From Cyclobacteriaceae bacterium (GTDB taxonomy: Bacteria > Bacteroidota > Bacteroidia > Cytophagales > Cyclobacteriaceae), in assembly GCA_015492915.1 (NCBI GenBank), contig WGED01000264.1, positions 1 to 7,176 of the forward strand: a stretch of DNA of 7,176 bases, read 5' to 3'. Each line of letters begins with the position of its first letter. The first letter of the stretch is position 1. Shown one piece after another: positions 1 to 7,158 of the stretch. Below the pieces are notes generated by a model that was not told the origin of the DNA, did not search any database, and saw only the letters and a program-made list of their open reading frames with translations. The translations under genes were made by a program, and so were the position numbers.

Positions 1-796
1 CACCGATTGCAGCCCAAAAATAATTTTTTGCCAATGGTGCCTTCCTATCATAAAAATCACCATACGAGCTGTTTCTGACCAGCATGTATATTGCATAAAT
101 GAGATTAGTCGTAAAACCACCCCACAGGATGACCACAAGCACGGCATTGTTCTGAAATATATCCCGCACACCATGCATCAATGCTACCTTGGCTATCGGT
201 TTGCCCGCCGTCAGACCGAAAGCAAAGCTGGCACTGAGAATGCCGGAAATGACCGCGATGATCATTCCCTTCGCCAGGTCAAATTCCTTTACTGTCTCCT
301 GTTGTTGCGATTTATCCAGGTCCTTTTCTTTCAGAAAACCTGCCCTGCCTGTAACGGCAATCCCAGCGAGACTCAATACCACGCCAATAAGTGTTATCCG
401 GCCTCCTGCAGTATATAGCAGATCAATGAAAGTACCTTCGAAAATCGGGGGGATGAGTGTTCCGAAAGCGGTGCAGAAGCCGAGTGCAATGGTCATACCG
501 AGAGAGATACCGAGATATCGCATTGTGAGACCAAATGTGAGGCCGCCAATGCCCCACATCATACCCCAGAAATAAGTCCAGTGCCTCGTGGATGATTCTG
601 CAACCGCCAGCACTTTCATCAAACCAGGAACTGTTAAAGAGGCAACTATGAATGGTGTCAGGATCCATGCTGCCATGCCCAGAATGATCCACGCGCTCTC
701 CCATGACCATTTTTTTACAATGTTCATGGGAATGTAAAAACTGCCTGCGGCAAATCCGCCGATAGCGTGTAAGATGATCCCTATGAATGATCCCAT
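1..796 (-). CDS. rhaT: RhaT-family sugar/proton symporter, C-terminus cut off by window edge
   Basis: Inner-membrane secondary transporter of the L-rhamnose/proton symporter family. I translated this frame by hand from an ATG at 796; it stays open to the window edge (265 codons). Visible hydrophobic segments lie at about residues 2-23, 35-60, 73-91, 95-118, 131-150, 177-198 and 217-240, with a charged, Gln-rich loop at 155-177. Motifs resembling E. coli RhaT include KKWSWES (28-34), MWGIGGLTFGLTMRYLGIS (80-98), GGRITLIGV (131-139) and RAGFLKEK (151-158). The family is usually 340-360 residues, so some 80-90 residues are missing. The frame is open upstream of the ATG to a TGA, but this ATG aligns with the start of E. 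coli RhaT's core; no strong ribosome binding site is seen. It follows the lactonase gene by 58 nt, so co-transcription is likely. Family assignment is firm. The substrate (L-rhamnose or another sugar or sugar acid) is not proven, because distant Bacteroidota members may differ. Confidence 0.88.
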   Translation of the reverse strand, partial: MGSFIGIILHAIGGFAAGSFYIPMNIVKKWSWESAWIILGMAAWILTPFIVASLTVPGLMKVLAVAESSTRHWTYFWGMMWGIGGLTFGLTMRYLGISLGMTIALGFCTAFGTLIPPIFEGTFIDLLYTAGGRITLIGVVLSLAGIAVTGRAGFLKEKDLDKSQQQETVKEFDLAKGMIIAVISGILSASFAFGLTAGKPIAKVALMHGVRDIFQNNAVLVVILWGGFTTNLIYAIYMLVRNSSYGDFYDRKAPLAKNYFWAAIG

Positions 797-854
797 AAAC
801 CCTAAAATATCCTGAAGATTGCCGGAAATACAGCGCTTTGCATGAAAAATCAGC

Positions 855-2021
855 TTATTTCAACACAACATACTTAAAGCTGACCGGCGACGGCACCAAT
901 AGATAAGCACTGCTGTCTGTGAGCTTACCGTCTTTCCCGATAAGGAAGATATTGATCTCATCAGAGTCACGATTGCCGACAAGCATGAATTTATTTTGCG
1001 GGTCCACCATAAAGCTGCGCGGCCTGCGCCCCACGGCGGGCATATAGCCGATGTTTTTTATCCTCCCATTACTTTTCACCTTAAAAATGCCAATTCCGTC
1101 ATAGCCCCTGTTCGATATGTACACTACCCTTCCTCCATGCGCCCAATGGATGTCGGCACTGGTGTTCTCTCCGAAAAAAGCGGGTGGTATGGCAGGCAGG
1201 CGTTGTACAAGCTGAAGGCCACCGTTCTCTTTATCCACCTTGTAACTGGATATCGACGAAGATATCTCTTCGGATGAAAATGCCAGATCACCTTCGGGAT
1301 TGATGACAAAATGCCTTGGTCCGGCACCGGGGATAGTCCGGATAAAAGGCTGGTCGGCAGGTGTTACCGTGCCGGTGCTTTCATTAAAAAGGTAAATCAA
1401 TATTTTATCCTGCCCCAGGTCCGAAACATACAGGAATTTCCCGTCCTTCGAAGGCACGGCGGAATGCGGATGCGGTGAGGCCTGTCGCGGCATTACCGTT
1501 CCTTTCCCTTCCAACTGAATACTGGCCGTAGGATTGCCAATCTCTCCTTGATTATTGACTGGAAAAACGACGAAATTGCCACTCTTGTAATGAGTTACGA
1601 AAATATATTTACCCGAAGGGTGCACACTCACATAACAAGGGCTTTCGCCATACGATGAGATCGTGTTGACTTCCGAGAGTTTTCCGGTATTCCGGTCGAC
1701 CCTGAAAGAGGAAACAGAACCTCCTTTTCTGCCATCCACTCCGCCTCTGTTCGCAGAAAACAAAAATTTCCTGTCAGGACTCGCATCGACATACGAAGGG
1801 CCGGTTTTAGTCATGATGGTTTGCACAAGATCGAAGCGCATATGCTGCCTGTCCATCTCAAAGACATAAATACCCAGGCTGCCCCGCTCGGAGAAAGTAC
1901 CCACATAAATCATCTCTTTTCCATGCGGTTCATCATGACCTTTTGCAAGTGATCCGGTCAGAGCCATTAGAAAAAAGTAAAAAATTACGACCAGCTGTCT
2001 CATTGGTTTTTCTTTAGTCAT
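855..2021 (-). CDS. Exported lactonase-family beta-propeller protein (6-phosphogluconolactonase/CMLE-like fold)
   Basis: Predicted periplasmic lactonase of the Pgl/YbhE superfamily, 388 residues from the ATG at 2021. Residues 1-26 look like a Sec signal peptide: a basic start (MTKEKPMRQ), a hydrophobic core (LVVIFYFFLMALTG) and SLA as a cleavage site. Repeated blade motifs follow, such as VGTFSERGSLGIYVFEM, PCYVSVHPSGKYIFVTHYKS, HPHSAVPSKDGKFLYVSDLG, GAGPRHFVINPEGDL, SADIHWAHGGRVVYISNRG and RPRSFMVDPQNKFMLVGNRD. The positions I recall as proposed active-site residues in the muconate-lactonizing relative appear kept: HPH (184-186), Arg236, Glu252 and Arg335. A TTG at 2033 and an ATG at 2003 are alternative starts; both also leave a signal peptide. 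Cytoplasmic 6-phosphogluconolactonases of this fold act on a phosphorylated substrate, which is unlikely outside the membrane, so I infer an unphosphorylated sugar lactone. The substrate is unknown. It is probably the first gene of an operon with the downstream RhaT-like symporter. Confidence 0.87.
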   Translation of the reverse strand: MTKEKPMRQLVVIFYFFLMALTGSLAKGHDEPHGKEMIYVGTFSERGSLGIYVFEMDRQHMRFDLVQTIMTKTGPSYVDASPDRKFLFSANRGGVDGRKGGSVSSFRVDRNTGKLSEVNTISSYGESPCYVSVHPSGKYIFVTHYKSGNFVVFPVNNQGEIGNPTASIQLEGKGTVMPRQASPHPHSAVPSKDGKFLYVSDLGQDKILIYLFNESTGTVTPADQPFIRTIPGAGPRHFVINPEGDLAFSSEEISSSISSYKVDKENGGLQLVQRLPAIPPAFFGENTSADIHWAHGGRVVYISNRGYDGIGIFKVKSNGRIKNIGYMPAVGRRPRSFMVDPQNKFMLVGNRDSDEINIFLIGKDGKLTDSSAYLLVPSPVSFKYVVLK

Positions 2022-2197
2022 TAAATATCCCAAAAAAATTCATGAAGTTAAAGAAAAGAGCTCGCCGATAGCCCCATACCGATGAAGTTGTATGTACCTT
2101 AATTTATAATGGTGCAAAAATCATGACCGTTGAGGAAATCATAGACTTACTTTTCTTACTTTTACGCAAAAATTTTTAACACGCAATTTCTTCATTT
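2022..2197. promoter_or_regulatory. Divergent intergenic promoter region between the lactonase operon and purL
   Basis: These 176 nt separate two divergently transcribed genes and must carry promoters in both directions. The region is AT-rich, especially 2101-2197. On the minus strand, GATTTTTG (complement of 2115-2122) matches the Bacteroidota -7 consensus TAnnTTTG at seven of eight positions but has no evident TTG partner upstream. GCAAAAAT occurs twice (2114-2121 and 2166-2173). No tRNA, known riboswitch or clear hairpin was seen. Which elements are used is inference. Confidence 0.5.
2146..2163 (+). promoter_or_regulatory. Possible purL promoter: tandem CTTACTTTT repeat with two TAnnTTTG-like elements
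   Basis: The 9-mer CTTACTTTT occurs twice head to tail (2146-2154 and 2155-2163). Each copy contains a TACTTTT core close to the Bacteroidota -7 element TAnnTTTG: TACTTTTC at 2148-2155 and TACTTTTA at 2157-2164, both seven of eight. The nearest upstream TTG (2130-2132) would be the -33 element, but its spacing is 15 nt to the first copy and 24 nt to the second, neither being the usual 19-21. The placement, 34-50 nt before the purL start, is reasonable. Assignment is tentative. Confidence 0.3.
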
Positions 2198-5100
2198 ATG
2201 GTCTTGTTTTTCAGGTCGCCTGCCGCATATCTAGCTGTTCAATCAAACATCAAACTCACGAAAGAAGATATCAATAAGCTGTGCTGGCTCTTCAGCAATG
2301 CAAGGCACATCGATACGGATGTTCTGGAGGGGAAATTTATCGGGCCGAGAAGGGAGATGATTACGCCGTGGAGCACGAACGCCGTAGAGATCACCCAAAA
2401 CATGGGAATCGAAGGTATAGAGCGTATAGAAGAATTTACACTCTCTGACCAGGAGCAACCCGAATATGACCCTATGCTCCAGCAGGTTTATGAAGAGCTG
2501 AATCAGCATATTTTTACCATTGATAAAGAGCCGGAACCGGTTATTTACATTGATGACATTGCAGCTTACAACAGGCAGGAAGGTCTGGCGCTGAGTGATG
2601 AAGAGATTGAATACCTGAAAGACCTGAGCCATAAGCTCGGCCGGAAACTCACTGACAGCGAGATATTCGGTTTTTCACAGGTCAATTCCGAGCATTGCCG
2701 TCATAAGATATTTAACGGCAAATTCATCATTGATAACGAAGAAAAACCATCCTCCCTCTTTCAACTCATCAAACTGACTACGCAGACCAACCCGAACCGT
2801 ATTGTTTCGGCATACAAAGACAACTGCGCCTTTTTCCGTGGACCAGAAATAGAACAGTTCGCACCTGTGCGGCAGGATATTCCGGATTATTTCAAGACCG
2901 AACGTTTCGAGTCGGTGCTTTCGCTGAAAGCAGAGACACACAACTTCCCCACTACCGTAGAGCCCTTTAATGGTGCTGCCACAGGCAGCGGCGGCGAGAT
3001 CAGAGACAGGCTGGCGGGTGGCAAGGCTGCCATCCCCCTTGCGGGAACGGCCGTTTACATGACATCCTACCCGAGGCTCGACGGCGACCGGCCATGGGAA
3101 AAAGGCATTTCTGCACGCCCCTGGCTCTATCACGCCCCCGATGAGATACTCATCAAAGCCTCGAACGGCGCCAGCGATTTTGGTAATAAATTCGGCCAGC
3201 CGCTCATCTGCGGCAGCGTACTCACTTTCGAGCATGAGGAAAAAGGCAAAATTTTCGGTTATGATAAAGTAATCATGCTGGCAGGGGGCATCGGCTACGG
3301 CAAGAAAAAGGACAGCCTGAAGGACGATCCCTTTAAAGGCGACAAAGTGGTGCTGATGGGGGGCGATAACTACCGCATCGGCATGGGTGGCGGTGCGGTA
3401 TCGTCAGTGGCAACAGGAGAATACGACAATACCATCGAGCTGAATGCCGTGCAGCGATCGAACCCCGAGATGCAGAAAAGGGTGGCCAACGTGATCCGCG
3501 CGCTGGCTGAGATGAAAGAAAATCCTATCATTTCCATACATGACCATGGTGCAGGCGGACACCTCAACTGCCTTTCGGAGCTTGTAGAGGCAACAGGCGG
3601 CGTCATTAAAATTGACAAACTGCCGGTCGGCGATCCTACCCTTTCCGACAAGGAAATCATCGGCAACGAGTCGCAGGAACGCATGGGCATGATTGTCCAT
3701 GAAAAAGACATTAAACTGATCGAAGAAATATCCGCCAGGGAGCGCGCACCCATGTATGTAATTGGTGAAGCAACCGGCGACCACAGGCTTATCTTTGAGC
3801 GGGAAAGCAGTTCTATCAAACCTATCAATCTGAAGATTGAAGATTTATTCGGCAATCCGCCAAAAACGATTATCCGTGATACAGCAGTCAACCGCACTTT
3901 CCATCCGGTAGAGTTTGACAGTAATAAGATTGAGAAATATATCAAAGCCGTATTGCAGTTGGAAGAAGTAGCCTGCAAAGACTGGCTCACCAACAAAGTG
4001 GACAGGTCTGTGACAGGCAAAGTAGCCAAACAGCAGTGTGCCGGTCCGCTGCAACTACCCCTCAATAACCTGGGTGTGAGTGCACTCGATTATAACGGTG
4101 TAAGAGGCATCGCCACAGCCCTCGGCCATGCACCGGCCGCAGGCCTTATTGATCCGGCAAATGGATCGGTGCTCTCCATCGCCGAGGCACTGACCAACAT
4201 TATCTGGGCCCCAATTGAAGGCAAAATCGAAGGCATATCACTGAGCGCCAACTGGATGTGGCCGAGCAAGAACACTGGTGAAGATGCGCGCCTGTATGAC
4301 GCAGTTAAAGCAGCATCGGATTTTGCCCTGGCCCTCGGCATCAACATCCCGACAGGAAAGGACTCGCTCTCCATGACACAAAAATATCCTGACGGCAAGG
4401 TAGTGTTTGCCCCGGGTACAGTGATCATTTCCGCCGCAGGGGAGGTCACTGACATCAACAGTGTAGTGGAACCCGTCCTCGTAAATGACCCCGATTCCAT
4501 GATATTGTATATCGACATGTCAAAAGACGAGTTCAAGCTCGGTGGATCGAGTTTCGCACAGGTCATAGGTTCGCTTGGTGATGAGGCGCCAACAGTAAAT
4601 GACCCGGAATACTTTAAGATTGTTTTTAACACAATTCAAAAGCTGATTAAAAAAGGCCTGATCATGGCCGGACACGACATCTCAGCCGGTGGCATGATCA
4701 CTGCGTTGCTCGAGATGACCTTTGCCCGCAATGGTGCAGGCATGGATGTTGATATCTCATCACTTCCTGAATCTGAACCGGTAAGATCCTTGTTCAGCCA
4801 AAATCCGGGAATTATCATTCAGGTAGGTACGGAAAGTGAGGCACTGAAAATTCTCGAAAGAGAAGGTATCCGGTTTTACAAAATAGGCAAGCCGCTCGAT
4901 GTCCCTGTAGTAAGGCTGACAGACATTCATGCAACCATAAAATTTGATATCGGAGAATTGCGCGATCTCTGGTTCAAAACATCTTTCTTGCTCGATGACA
5001 AGCAGGTTGCCAATAACCTGGCAAAAAGTCGATTTGAAAATTATAAGCATAATGACCTGGAATATGTTTTCCCTTCCTCTTTCAGGGGAAAGACGGGGGA

Positions 5101-5890
5101 TTACACCATTGATCCGCACAGAAAAGAAAAAACAGGACTGAAAGCTGCCATCATCCGAGAAAAAGGCATCAACGGTGACCGCGAGATGGCCTGGATGATG
5201 CACCTCGCAGGCCTCGACGTCAAAGATGTGCATATGACCGACCTGATCTCCGGCAGGGAGACACTTGACGATGTGAATATGATCGTGTTTGTCGGAGGGT
5301 TCTCCAATTCCGATGTACTCGGCTCAGCCAAAGGATGGGCTGGTGCATTTATTTATAATCAAAAGGCCAAAGAGGCGCTCGACAGATTTTACGCTCGCGA
5401 CCACACACTGAGCCTTGGCGTGTGCAATGGATGCCAGCTCATGGTCGAGCTCGGCGTTGTGACCCCGGGTCATGAGAAAATGCCCAAAATGCTGCATAAC
5501 GATTCGCACAAATTCGAATCAGCCTTCCTCAGCGTGGACATCACGGAAAATCAATCGGTAATGCTTAAATCCTTGGCAGGGAGCAGGTTGGGAATATGGG
5601 TAGCGCACGGTGAAGGAAAGTTTAGTCTGCCTGATGAAGAACATAATTATCATATTCCCATGAAATATTCGCGCAGCAGCTACCCCGCCAATCCCAACGG
5701 TTCAGACTATGACGCTGCAGCCATCTGTTCGGCAGACGGCAGACACCTGGCTATGATGCCGCACCTCGAAAGAGCCACCTATCCATGGAATTGGGCCTAT
5801 TATCCCGACGAACGCAAATCAGACGAAGTGACTCCCTGGATCGAAGCTTTCGTCAATGCCAGAGAATGGATAAAAAGTCATAAAAGGTAG
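2198..5890 (+). CDS. purL: Phosphoribosylformylglycinamidine (FGAM) synthase, single-chain form
   Basis: Cytoplasmic enzyme of de novo purine synthesis: FGAR + ATP + glutamine + water gives FGAM + ADP + phosphate + glutamate. At 1230 residues it is the large fused type, slightly shorter than E. coli PurL (about 1295), as expected for Bacteroidota. Order: PurS-like N-terminal domain (about 1-80, starting MVLFFRSP), linker with SQVNSEHCRHKIFNG (160-174), first synthase half with AETHNFPTTVEPFNGAATGS (245-264) and IHDHGAGGH (447-455), second half with NIPTGKDSLSM (716-726) and the matching GHDISAGG (825-832), then a class I glutamine amidotransferase domain (about 980-1225). In that domain Cys1076 sits in GVCNGCQ, and His1189 and Glu1191 sit in PHLER, so the catalytic triad is complete. 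The oxyanion-loop motif is GGFSNSDVLG (1033-1042). The ATG at 2198 gives the family's expected N-terminus. It stands alone as a plus-strand gene; no frameshift or missing residue is seen. Confidence 0.98.
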   Translation: MVLFFRSPAAYLAVQSNIKLTKEDINKLCWLFSNARHIDTDVLEGKFIGPRREMITPWSTNAVEITQNMGIEGIERIEEFTLSDQEQPEYDPMLQQVYEELNQHIFTIDKEPEPVIYIDDIAAYNRQEGLALSDEEIEYLKDLSHKLGRKLTDSEIFGFSQVNSEHCRHKIFNGKFIIDNEEKPSSLFQLIKLTTQTNPNRIVSAYKDNCAFFRGPEIEQFAPVRQDIPDYFKTERFESVLSLKAETHNFPTTVEPFNGAATGSGGEIRDRLAGGKAAIPLAGTAVYMTSYPRLDGDRPWEKGISARPWLYHAPDEILIKASNGASDFGNKFGQPLICGSVLTFEHEEKGKIFGYDKVIMLAGGIGYGKKKDSLKDDPFKGDKVVLMGGDNYRIGMGGGAVSSVATGEYDNTIELNAVQRSNPEMQKRVANVIRALAEMKENPIISIHDHGAGGHLNCLSELVEATGGVIKIDKLPVGDPTLSDKEIIGNESQERMGMIVHEKDIKLIEEISARERAPMYVIGEATGDHRLIFERESSSIKPINLKIEDLFGNPPKTIIRDTAVNRTFHPVEFDSNKIEKYIKAVLQLEEVACKDWLTNKVDRSVTGKVAKQQCAGPLQLPLNNLGVSALDYNGVRGIATALGHAPAAGLIDPANGSVLSIAEALTNIIWAPIEGKIEGISLSANWMWPSKNTGEDARLYDAVKAASDFALALGINIPTGKDSLSMTQKYPDGKVVFAPGTVIISAAGEVTDINSVVEPVLVNDPDSMILYIDMSKDEFKLGGSSFAQVIGSLGDEAPTVNDPEYFKIVFNTIQKLIKKGLIMAGHDISAGGMITALLEMTFARNGAGMDVDISSLPESEPVRSLFSQNPGIIIQVGTESEALKILEREGIRFYKIGKPLDVPVVRLTDIHATIKFDIGELRDLWFKTSFLLDDKQVANNLAKSRFENYKHNDLEYVFPSSFRGKTGDYTIDPHRKEKTGLKAAIIREKGINGDREMAWMMHLAGLDVKDVHMTDLISGRETLDDVNMIVFVGGFSNSDVLGSAKGWAGAFIYNQKAKEALDRFYARDHTLSLGVCNGCQLMVELGVVTPGHEKMPKMLHNDSHKFESAFLSVDITENQSVMLKSLAGSRLGIWVAHGEGKFSLPDEEHNYHIPMKYSRSSYPANPNGSDYDAAAICSADGRHLAMMPHLERATYPWNWAYYPDERKSDEVTPWIEAFVNAREWIKSHKR

Positions 5891-5902
5891 AGTCTGCTGC
5901 TC

Positions 5903-5925
5903 ATGGCAACCTGCCGTCTATTTTT
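5903..5925 (+). terminator. Weak possible intrinsic terminator after purL
   Basis: Thirteen nucleotides after the purL stop, ATGGCA (5903-5908) can pair with TGCCGT (5912-5917), with one G-T wobble and a 3-nt loop. The stem is followed by a T-rich run (TATTTTT, 5919-5925). The stem is short and the loop tight, so stability is doubtful. The T-run overlaps the stop codon and last codons of the convergent ATPase gene. It is the only terminator-like structure seen between the two genes. Confidence 0.3.
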
Positions 5926-7078
5926 GATTCACATATTTTTCAAGAAACCGGGAAAGACTGCAGACCCTTATATTTCCGGCAATCAGGTAATCATCCGAAT
6001 CAGGAGTGATTATAAAATTATATTTTGCCTTTAGATCATCAAAGGCCTGCCTGTTGCCTTTTGTGGGCTGAGGTACTGATGAATATTTAATTTCTATTGC
6101 ATACACAGGCCTGGATGATTGAGTGAGTACCAGATCACATTCGGCTCCCTGATGCGTCCTGAAAAACCATGCCTGATAAGAAGCATCACATACCTGCAAT
6201 ATCTGCTCGACAACAAACCCCTCCCATGAATTCCCTATCATCGGATTGCCTTCCAACTCACTCTGCGAGCTGATTCCTAACAAATAATGTAAAATCCCCG
6301 AATCTCTAATATATACCTTCGGCGATTTTACCAGCCGCTTCCTGATGTTGATGAAAAACGGTTGTAACTGCCGGATCAGAAATGCATTCTCCAGGAATCC
6401 TAAATATTTTTTTATGGTTGGCGAACTCATCTCCAGGGCCCTTCCCAAAGTGCTCAAATTAAGCACATTACCATGAACGTGGGCGATCATAGTCCAGATA
6501 TTGCGAATGGACCTCGAGCTTATATTCAAACCAAGCATTGGCAAATCCCGCTCAATGTAAGTGATGATAAAATTTTCAATCCACTGCAACCATAAATCCC
6601 GGTTTGGAGCCAGAAAGGCATCCGGAAAACCACCTCTGAGCCATAATTGGGAGAGAGAACCTTTGGGCAATTCCGTTAAATTAAATCCTGTAAGTTCATG
6701 GTATGCAATTCTCCCGGCCAGTGTTTCGGAAGATTTCTTGAGCAAAAGCGGGGAAGCCGATCCCAAAATAACAAAACGGCCTGCGACCCTTTTCTTATCC
6801 ACCACCGGACGTAAAACGCTAAATAATTCCGGCATCAATTGAATCTCATCGATAAAGACGCATTTATCAATATGATTCTCAAAAAAAAGTATCGGATCAG
6901 TGATTTTGTTTAAATCACCCGGATTTTCCAGGTCAATGTAAATACTCTCTTTGTCAACGGTTTTTCTGATTTCCTTCGCCAGGGTGGTTTTGCCCACTTG
7001 TCGCGGCCCGATAATCCCCGTTACGGGAAAATAAGAAATGGTATTTGCCAGTATCTTCTCAATCCTGCGTTTGATCAT
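5918..7078 (-). CDS. AAA_14/DUF4143 family ATPase with nuclease-like C-terminal domain
   Basis: A complete 386-residue member of the two-domain AAA_14 plus DUF4143 family, common in Bacteroidota and Archaea, mostly uncharacterised. Walker A is GPRQVGKTT (24-32), Walker B is CVFIDEIQ (73-80) and a sensor-1-like strand is FVILGSAS (102-109); LAGR with Arg123 follows. A winged-helix-like stretch lies at about 206-240 (LSTLGRALEMSSPTIKKYLG). The C-terminal part has the pattern of a PD-(D/E)xK-like fold: Glu286/Glu291 in WEGFVVEQ, Asp315 in GAECDLVL and Glu329/Lys331 in AIEIKYSS. Whether it cuts DNA is not known. The ATG at 7078 gives the usual start, MIKRRIEKIL; no Shine-Dalgarno is clear. It converges on purL across 27 nt. 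By hand count of sampled lines its GC is near 41 percent against roughly 50 percent for purL, hinting at later acquisition. No toxin, antitoxin or transposase partner is visible, but the contig ends just upstream. Confidence 0.9.
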   Translation of the reverse strand: MIKRRIEKILANTISYFPVTGIIGPRQVGKTTLAKEIRKTVDKESIYIDLENPGDLNKITDPILFFENHIDKCVFIDEIQLMPELFSVLRPVVDKKRVAGRFVILGSASPLLLKKSSETLAGRIAYHELTGFNLTELPKGSLSQLWLRGGFPDAFLAPNRDLWLQWIENFIITYIERDLPMLGLNISSRSIRNIWTMIAHVHGNVLNLSTLGRALEMSSPTIKKYLGFLENAFLIRQLQPFFINIRKRLVKSPKVYIRDSGILHYLLGISSQSELEGNPMIGNSWEGFVVEQILQVCDASYQAWFFRTHQGAECDLVLTQSSRPVYAIEIKYSSVPQPTKGNRQAFDDLKAKYNFIITPDSDDYLIAGNIRVCSLSRFLEKYVNQK

Positions 7079-7090
7079 AACCGTAATTTA

Positions 7091-7117
7091 CAAATCTTCC
7101 ATGAAAATTTAAAAGTA
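7091..7117 (-). promoter_or_regulatory. Candidate -7 elements for the DUF4143 ATPase gene
   Basis: On the minus strand two sequences resemble the Bacteroidota -7 element TAnnTTTG at seven of eight positions: TACTTTTA (complement of 7110-7117), about 31 nt before the ATG, and AAGATTTG (complement of 7091-7098), about 12 nt before it. Both overlap the inverted repeat at 7096-7138; the first spans its spacer. No TTG at a suitable -33 distance was found for the first. Which, if either, is used is inference. Confidence 0.25.
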
Positions 7118-7138
7118 TCATTTAAATTTTCATGGAAG
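7096..7138. repeat. Perfect 18-bp inverted repeat with 7-nt spacer upstream of the ATPase gene
   Basis: CTTCCATGAAAATTTAAA at 7096-7113 is the exact reverse complement of 7121-7138, with the spacer AGTATCA between them. Pairing stops at both ends (7095 T against 7139 C; 7114 A against 7120 A). No T-run follows on the plus strand, and on the minus strand it sits just ahead of a start codon, so it does not look like an ordinary terminator. Possible roles are an operator for a dimeric regulator, a leader hairpin or a remnant of a mobile-element end. No second copy of either arm was noticed elsewhere in the window. Confidence 0.9.
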
Positions 7139-7158
7139 CGTGCGGTTGGTAACAGTCC

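Noticed and set aside
173..710. Open frames on both strands over the left end, including 189-575 plus and 423-710 minus.
   Set aside because: They are alternative frames of the RhaT-like gene on the minus strand, whose translation matches the symporter family throughout 1-796; these frames give no recognisable protein.
2168..2177. AAAAATTTTT palindrome upstream of purL.
   Set aside because: A simple 10-bp A/T run palindrome is common in AT-rich intergenic DNA and has no supporting context.
2243..5509. Several antisense open frames of 60-231 codons within purL, for example 3370-4065 minus.
   Set aside because: All lie opposite a complete, strongly conserved purL. Long antisense frames are expected from its codon use, and none shows a known motif.
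817..5984. A 14-base inverted match: GATTGCCGGAAATA at 817-830 and its reverse complement at 5971-5984.
   Set aside because: A single match of this length is only mildly unlikely in a 7-kb window. One copy is in the short gap before the transporter and the other is inside the ATPase coding sequence. No flanking homology extends it.
7096..7138. The inverted repeat as an intrinsic terminator for a gene entering from the right.
   Set aside because: The stem is AT-rich, is not followed by a T-run in either direction, and lies directly ahead of the ATPase start with promoter-like elements in and beside it.
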